From Miscanthus floridulus (lineage: Eukaryota > Streptophyta > Magnoliopsida > Poales > Poaceae): a stretch of DNA of 64,000 nt. Shown here piece after piece: positions 57,467-64,000 of the stretch. The stretch's first letter is position 1, and each line of letters opens with the position of its first letter. A program made the translations under genes and the position numbers. Below the pieces are notes generated by a model, which was not told where the DNA came from, ran no database searches, and was given only the letters and a program-made list of their open reading frames with translations. The DNA lies in contig NC_089584.1 in NCBI RefSeq assembly GCF_019320115.1, positions 56,230,852-56,294,851 of the forward strand, given 5' to 3'.

Positions 57467-59895
57467 AAATCTCATGATAATCTTTATCTGGTAGTCACCT
57501 TAGTGGATGCAAGGCGTATATGAAAATAAAGCAAGAGTCTCATGCTTAGTTGCCTTTGTTAGTTAATTTATGTTCCCTTGTGCTATGTTTTGATCTTTAG
57601 ATCGCCTCCTTATTGACTTCTAACCTTGTGACTACCTTTGCTTGCTATCCCTCCTTTGCATAGTGCTTGTTCATACAACCCAATCTGTGCCACTTGAAAT
57701 TTCACTTTGGTTGTGTGATCGGTAATGATGTTATGAGTAGCAACTAATAATGCCACATGAAACAGAGAGCCTCATGTGGCGCACGACACAAGGTTGTGCT
57801 GCTCGACATGTGCTAGTATCGAGGTTTCTAGTCATGATCCCTTATACAACTACACCAATGTGTTATTTTCACGTGAGCTCTTCCTCGGTTATCTTTCTAG
57901 ATCCTATCAAAAGATTCCTATACCAGACCAGATGTAGTAGGACTTCCTTTTTAAGTCATCTAGAGGATAACCTTTGAAGAACAAGTTACCAACATAAACA
58001 TTGGCAGACTGCAAGAGGTGGTAGACAAGTGACTCTGCTTGACTATCCTTGTAATGACATCGGTCATCCAGTGAGCAACTTATGTCACCCCCATTGGATT
58101 AGGTAGGTACACAACACTTAAAGTTGGACAAGTTATTAGTCGGATGATATATGGACCGAGACATTATGTCCTATAATAGGTCACCTACTGCTCATGAGCT
58201 TTCTATCCAAGCATTGATCTTTATGTGCAAGGTGATCCTACATTCAAATAACTGACCTTCTTCGGTGACCCCTTTTCTACCAACTTCCATGGTGAGTGTC
58301 TGTTTGCACATAACTACAATTGTTGCTGCCAACAAGGAAGTTTTGGAGCTTTTTAAGTGTTGAGGGACAACTGATTAATTACCAATAGGAAAGTTAAGCT
58401 ACAGCTAGGTGATAACTCTTTGGTAACTACGAAGGCTATGTCTCATAGAACAATGTTAAGCAAAAAAACAACAAAGCTGGTCAGCAATGCAAGTACCGCT
58501 TTCTTCTCCAAACCCTATGTCATCAAGTCAATTCCATCAGGGACAATCACACATATAGTGCAGGATGCTATATCAGCTAAGTAAAGAGCTAGAGAAAGCA
58601 CGTCCCTAGTTTCGGTCAGCATCATTATGTATATGGTGCTATCAAAGGATTTGTTCAGGACTCTATTGGAGGAAGTCCAAAAGGGTAGTTGGAAACGGTC
58701 CCTTCTGTTTGCTAGACTACCCCTCCATGTGGAGTATGCTTTGTGCCCCACAAAAATAGCCTTCCAGTCTAATGCTTGTGCATCGTCGAGCTGGTGTCTA
58801 AATCAACGGTCGAAGTTGTTCCCTAGGAAGCATGTGAGGAAAACCCTAGCCTCCATCCTTAGTGAGAAAGCTATCGATGTCATAAAAAGAGTTAAAGAGT
58901 GTAGAATACACTCCACAACGTGTGAAGCAAAGGAAAACAAGAACGGGAAATCTATCTAGATTTCATGGCACTAAATCGGTTATCCTTAAGCCAGTGATTA
59001 GAGGCTCAAACATAGTTGGATTGTCACAAAACTTGACAAGCTCATTCCTTGATTAGGATACTTCGATGTCTTAAGTTGGTTTGAGTATTGGTTAAGTAAA
59101 GCATCGGATTTGAGAGATGTTTTGTCAGTTCGGGTCACTAAAATTTCAGAACCAACCAGTTTTGGTAGATGATTTGTTTGGATAGTAAAATGGTGTCCAG
59201 TTGAGCTGAATTTTGGACAGTAGTTAGAGAACTCTTGGATCTAAATGCCTACCAAAACTTGTGCACAATGGAGCAGTAGTTTGTGAGATATGGCCTGAAA
59301 ACCAAGGTGCACAGAATCTATGATTTCTCTATTGACAGCTATCATCCCTCATATTAGAAGGTTGTGTTTGTAAATGATGTCAAGATTTGCAAGATGGTCA
59401 ATGTTTTGTCGTTAGATAATCCTTTAGATGCCCTAAATGAGACTCCTTGCACCCCTTTGCGGCTCACTTTTACCCTCTCATCTCAACAATGTTGAGAAGT
59501 CAAGATGTTCTACAAGTCAAAATTGTGCCATTGCGAGTCAAAAACAATTTGAAAAGTGTCAAACACTAGATTTTAGATTATGATTTGTAGTTGTTGATTG
59601 ACACTAGAAAGGAAGCTTCAATGTCGAAAGTAGATCAACAAGTAAGCTTTGTTGGATTGTTGTGCTCAAGCTACTTCGGTAGAGGACTGCTTTTCGAATT
59701 TTGAGAATGAATCTTCAACCACTGCGGTCCTTCGAGCATCACTATTCTCCTATTTAGTAGCAATATTTAACTGTGGTCCTTCGAGCATCAGATTCAACCT
59801 AGATAACTATTGCCGCTTGAATATGAGGATCCCCTTAAATAATGATTGTCGAAAACACTAAGCCGACAGAGTCAGCTATCACATTCACCGCTCAC
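57467..59895. repeat. Segment P' (uninterrupted copy, empty site at 57846-57850)
   Basis: 2.43 kb matching 25546-25929 joined to 42257-44304. The target ACAAC of the 16.3-kb element is present once, in CTTATACAACTACACC. Both P and P' are in the same orientation and lie on the two outer sides of element E. The left end meets the LTR of E at TTGTTA|AAATCTC, and the right end continues into 59896 onward. Confidence 0.88.
58627..58959 (+). CDS. Open frame of 110 codons in P', unknown
   Basis: ATG at 58627, TAG at 58957. The sequence is Ser/Leu/Arg/Lys-rich with a possible amphipathic helix at the C-terminus (EKAIDVIKRVKECRIH). I recognise no domain. The second copy in P (from 43033) has a TAG about 48 codons in, so the frame is not conserved and may be chance. 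No splice or promoter signals support it. Confidence 0.2.
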   Translation: MYMVLSKDLFRTLLEEVQKGSWKRSLLFARLPLHVEYALCPTKIAFQSNACASSSWCLNQRSKLFPRKHVRKTLASILSEKAIDVIKRVKECRIHSTTCEAKENKNGKSI

Positions 59896-60093
59896 TCAAT
59901 AGACTTAGATAATATAGTGTTGTCATTAGAGAAAGAGAACTGCACACATGGAACTTTATGTAGCATTTCCTCAGTTGGCATCTGAGTGGTTGAATAGTTA
60001 CCAGCGACGCAAACAACTTCTGCTGGTAGGCCAGTTTCCTGACAAGAAGGGTTTTGTGGATCATGATTGTTCATATACATGCTATACCCACTA
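59896..60093 (-). other. Exon-like stretch on the minus strand, possible captured gene fragment
   Basis: Read on the minus strand, a CTCTAG acceptor-like sequence (about 60099-60094) is followed by a frame with ordinary protein composition (MYMNNHDPQNPSCQETGLPA, then PTEEMLHKVPCVQFSF), ending with TGA about 59890, just inside the P' border. It has no resemblance to gag or pol that I can see. It could be a host exon carried by a retroelement. The evidence is composition and one splice-like site only. Confidence 0.3.
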
Positions 60094-60392
60094 GAGAAAT
60101 AGATATTTATGAGTAGTTAGTTTATGCTCCGTAGCACTCTACATATTTCAACAATGAAGTGCTGTGCTATCTTGGATTCCTCCCAAAGTAACAATGCTTC
60201 ATGGAGGTCAATGAAGGAAATTATTCAGACAAAACTTACTATGAATAGCAAGTATCAAAAAGTGTGTTGACCAAAGTAGCCTCTCTATTGCTCAAAGCTA
60301 TTCCTGATGTTGGAAAATGGATGACATGCTTCTCTTTCCTTAAAGGTCTTTCACACCGAATCTTGGGGCAAGATTCTTGTAAGGGGGATTGC
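60094..60392 (+). other. Non-coding stretch ending in a polypurine tract
   Basis: There is no supported gene. The last 40 bases (TCTTGGGGCAAGATTCTTG, then TAAGGGGGATTGC) are the type of sequence found just before the 3' LTR of chromoviruses, with the purine tract AAGGGGG at 60381-60387. This suggests that the LTR at 60393 is a 3' LTR on the plus strand rather than a solo LTR. Confidence 0.5.
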
Positions 60393-61904
60393 TGTAACAC
60401 CCTAGGTGTTTGATGAGGACATCACTCCTTTGGAGATGAAGTTGATGTTATGCGCTTTGTTTAATTGTAACATGGGTGTTAAGATTAGAAGATTGAGCAT
60501 GAATATAGCATTTAAGTACATTTGGCCAAAGGGTTAAATTGCTTAACCTACTGAAGGATTGTCTTTTCTACATAATGTATCAATCTTTACATGATTATGA
60601 CTATCATCTTCTAGAGATAAAATGTGCACTTTTTAACTCATTTAGTTAAGACTATGAGATCAAGAAAGTGGTGCTAGGAACAAGCTTAACATGTTGAGTT
60701 AATTAGGTTGAATCAAGTAATGGAGTTGTAACCCAAACATGTTTGTTTCTTATTTGTGTGCCTACCATAATCAAGAAAAAGATTTTTAAATAATGACCAT
60801 TTACCTTAGGATGTTTCCTTTGTCATTAGAGCATGAAGACACCACATGACGAAGGGTAGATGATTCATGATGGTTATTCCCTTTTGCTTGAAGTTTTTCT
60901 TGCTCAGCTAGTCTCGCATCTTGTGGTATTCATGAGCTCCTTGTTTCCTAGATCACACCTTTTCTTTCTCATCCTTTTGAAATGGCATCTTTTTGCTTCT
61001 TTGATCTTGCCACTTCATTGGTCCTTCTGCCTCACCCTTTGTTTTATGCACTCGCCTTCTTCCACTTTGTTCCATAGCTATAATGGTGGCTAGATTTGTA
61101 GATTCATGCCAAACCATGAACAAGCATAGCTCATATTCATTCATCCAGCTCTTCCATCCATCATAAATGAGTTGTCTTCTTTGCACAATGTTATTAGAGT
61201 TCATCATGTGCCTAGCTTCATCTCTGATTTGAATTCATCTCATAACTTACCAATATTGATGTGAGAGTTTCCTATAGGGGTTAGTCCACAAAATATCCTA
61301 GTGCCTACTAAAGTATACTATTGGCTCAAAAATCAACCTAGACACCACGTCTAATTTGATTTAGGAAGACATTTTAACCTAAGAATTTTAACCTAAGCAC
61401 CATGCTTAATTTAAAAGCCTTTAGAAGTAAAATCAGCACACCATAGGGTTCAAGAATCAAACAATACACCATGTCTAATTTAATTCAAAAATAGTTTAAA
61501 CTAAGAACCATGCCGAATTTAGAAGATGTAAGATCATACTCCAAACCTTAAGCATACTATATTAAACAAAGGTAGCATGAAAGCATTATAGAGATTTATT
61601 TAAATAGAGATGAAAGTGAATGATTATTATTTAGCAAATTGAGCATGGCTTAAAGGTAGAGACAACCAAGATCAACATGGCATAAGATTTTTTAGAGAAG
61701 TTCATCCCTCACACTTGAATTTTGCAAGGCAAAATCAAGTTTGGATGGATGTGAATTCAATGTTGCATGATGATTGGTTGGACATACCATGAGTCATCAT
61801 CAGTTCGTCCTTTTTGCTTCAAATTTGGAATGGTTAGTGACAATAATACCCAAAAGAATATTTTCACAATTATGTTTCTATGCTCATTTCACAAGGGTGT
61901 TACA
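60393..61904 (+). repeat. 1.5-kb LTR with 11-bp inverted ends
   Basis: It starts TGTAACACCCT and ends AGGGTGTTACA, a perfect 11-bp inverted repeat. This is the usual wording of one group of grass gypsy LTRs. Outer bases are ATTGC and GCATA, so no 5-bp duplication is seen. With the purine tract to its left it is best read as a lone 3' LTR whose element was replaced on the left by P'. There is no second copy in the window. Interior open frames (for example at 60860-61093) have no known domain. Confidence 0.65.
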
Positions 61905-62440
61905 GCATAAGGTGAAAACTCATATTATCTTCCGAAAGTGCTTGTTTTAGGATAGAAGCTCATCCTTGGGAAACCTTTGAATTGCATTTCTAATTAGTGA
62001 AGTAGTTTCCCCTCCAACACCAACCTTTGGGTGCCTATCTCAAGATTCATGCCAACAAGATGTGCAATATTTATGATACACATATGCATCTATAGCCACC
62101 CTTTCAAAGTCTTTATGAACAAAAAGTATGAGAGGGTTAAAGATCTTGTGTGTGGCAATGCTAGGAAAGACCAATTGATCTAGGAGATTTCTCATGTGAG
62201 CATGGATTTGATGAGGTGTTCTTAAAATAAATTCCATGCTTGTCGATGTCATCTTCCTTTTCAAGCTCTAGTGGTGTTTCTTCATGAATGTCTATAGGCG
62301 GAAACATTATCTCCATCATTCCATACCTATGACATTCATTGGATTTTTTGTTGTCCAAGATTTCCCATGGATTGGTGGCTATTAGGTTGATCTTGTCTAA
62401 GGCCTCCACAAAACTTGGATGAGTCATGTTTATTAAAGAG
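61905..62440 (-). pseudogene. Retroelement-like coding fragment, unidentified
   Basis: Minus-strand frames at 62427-62161 (THPSFVEALDKINLIATNPW, MFPPIDIHEETPLELEKEDD) and 62264-62040 (LFVHKDFERVAIDAYVYHKY) read as one protein broken by a frameshift. From memory, the SNPCSHEKSP and FERV..DAYVYHKYC wording recurs in grass proteins near Athila-type elements. I cannot confirm it. It is bounded on the left by the 1.5-kb LTR and on the right by the truncated Tat RT, so it is a short relic between two junctions. Confidence 0.4.
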
Positions 62441-63093
62441 ACACAAGTGTTCTAGGTTGTCAACAAGGGTATGTGCTTCCTTGGTTTTGACAACTACATC
62501 ATCAACATAAGCCTCGATGAGGTCGTCTTTTATCTCATCTTTGAGGTAGGCCTATATAGCGCGTTGGTAGGTAGCCCCAACGTTCTTGAGCCCGAGCAAC
62601 ATGGTCGTGTAGCAGTAGGCGCCGAAAGGCATGATAAAAGACATCTTGATCTGGTCATCTTTTTAAGAGCGATCTGGTGATAACCAGAGTAGCAATCGAG
62701 AAAGGAAAGCAGCTCGCAACCGGCGGTTGAATCTACGACCTTGTCTATGCGAGGTAAGCCGAAGGGGTCCTTAGGGCAGTGTTTGTTGAGATCAGTGTAA
62801 TCAACGCACATTCTCCATTCATTATTCTTTTTGCGTACAAGAACTAGGTTAGCTAACCACTCCGGATGATACACTTCTTTGATAAATCCAGCTGCCAAAA
62901 GCCATGTAACTTCTACCCTAATCGCCTCCTTTTTGTCACGAGCGAACCATCATAGCTTCTGCTTGATAGGTTTGGCCTTGCCGTTGACATTCAAGGAGTG
63001 CTCGATCAAGTTCCGAGGTACACCGGGCATGTCAGCAGGTTTCCATGCAAACACATCCATGTTGCTTCTCAAGAACCTGATGAGCGCGTCTTC
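62441..63093 (-). pseudogene. Tat-type reverse transcriptase fragment
   Basis: Minus strand. It shows VPRNLIEHSLNV, a TGA near 62955, AAGFIKEVYHPEWLANLVLV, NEWRMCVDYTDLNKHCPKDP, FGLPRIDKVVDSTAGC and FLDCYSGYHQIAL. A one-base loss in an A-run (plus-strand T-run at about 62659-62664) then shifts the frame. The catalytic box EAYVDDVVVKTK is intact at about 62522-62487 in the other frame. The RT is cut at about 62445, just after KEAHTLVDNL, and the rest of pol is missing. Confidence 0.85.
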
Positions 63094-63999
63094 CTATTTG
63101 GGATCCAGGTTGGCCCCGATAAGGGCCATTTTGCTAGGATCACCGTCGACCAGCTGGATCACCTTGTGCTCCTTGGACTTGATGTTCTTGCGTGGAGCCT
63201 CGAGCTCTAGGATCTCTAGGTGGTCGGTCGAGGTCTTCTTGGTGTCGAGGATGGTCTCGGCCATGCGAATAGAGAGGTCATGAGCCTCTGCTATTTTAAA
63301 GCTATCGTCTTCACAGGTATAAGCTACGTACATGTTACCCCTGAGGGTTAGAACTCCTTTCTCGGTAGGCATCTTGAGCACCAGATACCTATAATGAGGT
63401 ATGGTCATGAACTTGGTGAGCGATGGTCGACCAAGGATAGCATGGTAGGTGCCATTGAAGTCAGCGACCATGAAGTTGACATAGTCAGTGCGGAAGTGGT
63501 CTGGGGTCCCAAACTGCATAGGTAATGTGATCTGCCCGAGAGGTGTAGAGCCTTGTCTAGGGAGAACACCCCAGAACTGTGCCTCGTATGGCTTGAGATC
63601 CGCCTGGGTTATCTTCAGGGCCGGTAGACTATTCTTGAACAGCATATTGATGGAGCTGCCATAGTCAATCAGCACTCTGTCGAATTGAACTTTGTTGATA
63701 CAAGGATCGAGGACTAGGGGAAAATACCCTGGTTCAGGTATTGCGGCCCATTGGTCTTTTCTGCTGAAGGAGATCTCGCGGTGAGACCAAGGAGGGAGCC
63801 GTGGATCGGCGATGAGGTTGTCGATGTTGGCCACGTTCAAGCAAGCGTGGGTGAGCAACTTGCGTTCTTGTTTGGTCTTGATGGACACTTTGCCTCCAAT
63901 GATGGTGTGCACGCAATCGATTGGCTTGACATACTTGTGGCAGGGGATCTATGTCTTCATCGTCATTGTCCTTGTTGCGCTATTCCCCTGCATCGTTAG
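63094..63999 (-). pseudogene. Tat-type protease fragment at window edge
   Basis: A minus-strand open frame of 272 codons (63912-63094), in the same frame as the RT start. It shows YFPLVLDPCINKVQFDRVL, the active-site segment LIDYGSSINMLF, LGQITLPMQFGTPDHFRTDY and YHAILGRPSLTKFMTIPHY. The active site reads DYGS where DGGS is expected, so it is probably inactive. A TAG at 63094-63096 separates it from RT. Gag should lie to the right, beyond 64000. It is closer in wording to element 1 than to the 16.3-kb element. Confidence 0.85.
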
Positions 64000-64000
64000 G

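Noticed and set aside
44290..57475. P and P' as a giant target duplication made when E inserted
   Set aside because: Gypsy integrases make 4-6-bp duplications, and P/P' look less diverged than the LTRs of E, so the duplication seems to be younger or copied from elsewhere.
25546..59895. P and P' as the LTRs of an element enclosing E
   Set aside because: Similarity begins with AAATCTC before any TG, no primer site follows P, no purine tract precedes P', and the outer flanks do not form a target duplication.
60860..61207. Open frames on both strands inside the 1.5-kb LTR
   Set aside because: They are short, overlapping and without a domain. One begins with a hydrophobic Leu/Phe-rich run that comes from T-rich DNA.
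1..64000. tRNA genes at the TGGTATCAGAGCC sites
   Set aside because: Only the 13-15 bases complementary to the tRNA 3' end are present, next to LTR ends, so they are primer-binding sites.

Overview
The window is plant nuclear DNA made almost wholly of LTR retrotransposons nested in one another. The mix is Tat-lineage Ty3/gypsy elements with a second (archaeal-type) RNase H and an antisense gene, Athila-type gypsy fragments, chromovirus-like LTRs with initiator-Met primer sites, and a Sirevirus-like copia element. Together with the GC-rich coding style of the Tat element this suggests a grass, probably a panicoid or andropogonoid species with a large genome. That placement is inference. I see no intact host gene, no tRNA or rRNA gene and no CRISPR array.

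Layout. (1) 1-11256: a decayed plus-strand Tat-type element (LTR end, primer site, gag, protease, RT). Its RNase H region is present as seven tandem copies of about 871 bp, and its integrase and 3' LTR are missing. (2) 11257-12903: an inverted Athila-type RT/RNase H fragment. (3) 12904-23950: a chromovirus-like LTR of about 4.5 kb net, split by a Sirevirus-like element at 13273-19822 that has two LTRs, an ATATG target duplication, gag, and no pol. (4) 23951-25545: leader-like, non-coding internal sequence. (5) 25546-25929 plus 42252-44306: segment P, interrupted by a 16.3-kb Tat-lineage element (25930-42251) with target duplication ACAAC. (6) 44307-57466: a minus-strand element E with two LTRs of about 6.25 kb and only 617 bp between them. 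(7) 57467-59895: a second copy of P (P') that keeps the empty target site of the 16.3-kb element. (8) 59896-61904: an exon-like stretch, a polypurine tract and a 1.5-kb LTR with 11-bp terminal inverted repeats. (9) 61905-64000: a minus-strand unidentified fragment fused to a broken Tat-type RT/protease.

The genes are retroelement modules: gag packages RNA, and protease, RT, RNase H and integrase serve replication. All gag and pol reading frames carry nonsense or frameshift mutations, so nothing here looks autonomous. The 16.3-kb element is the best preserved. It has both LTRs, TATA boxes, primer site, gag-pol in one frame apart from stops and one frameshift, and a convincing six-exon antisense gene between pol and the 3' LTR.

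The most unusual structures are the seven-copy RNase H array with a two-unit higher-order repeat, the 3-versus-1 difference in U3 repeats between the LTRs of one element, the filled-site/empty-site pair P and P' flanking E, and the extreme LTR-to-internal ratio of E. Divergence figures below are hand counts on single short stretches.
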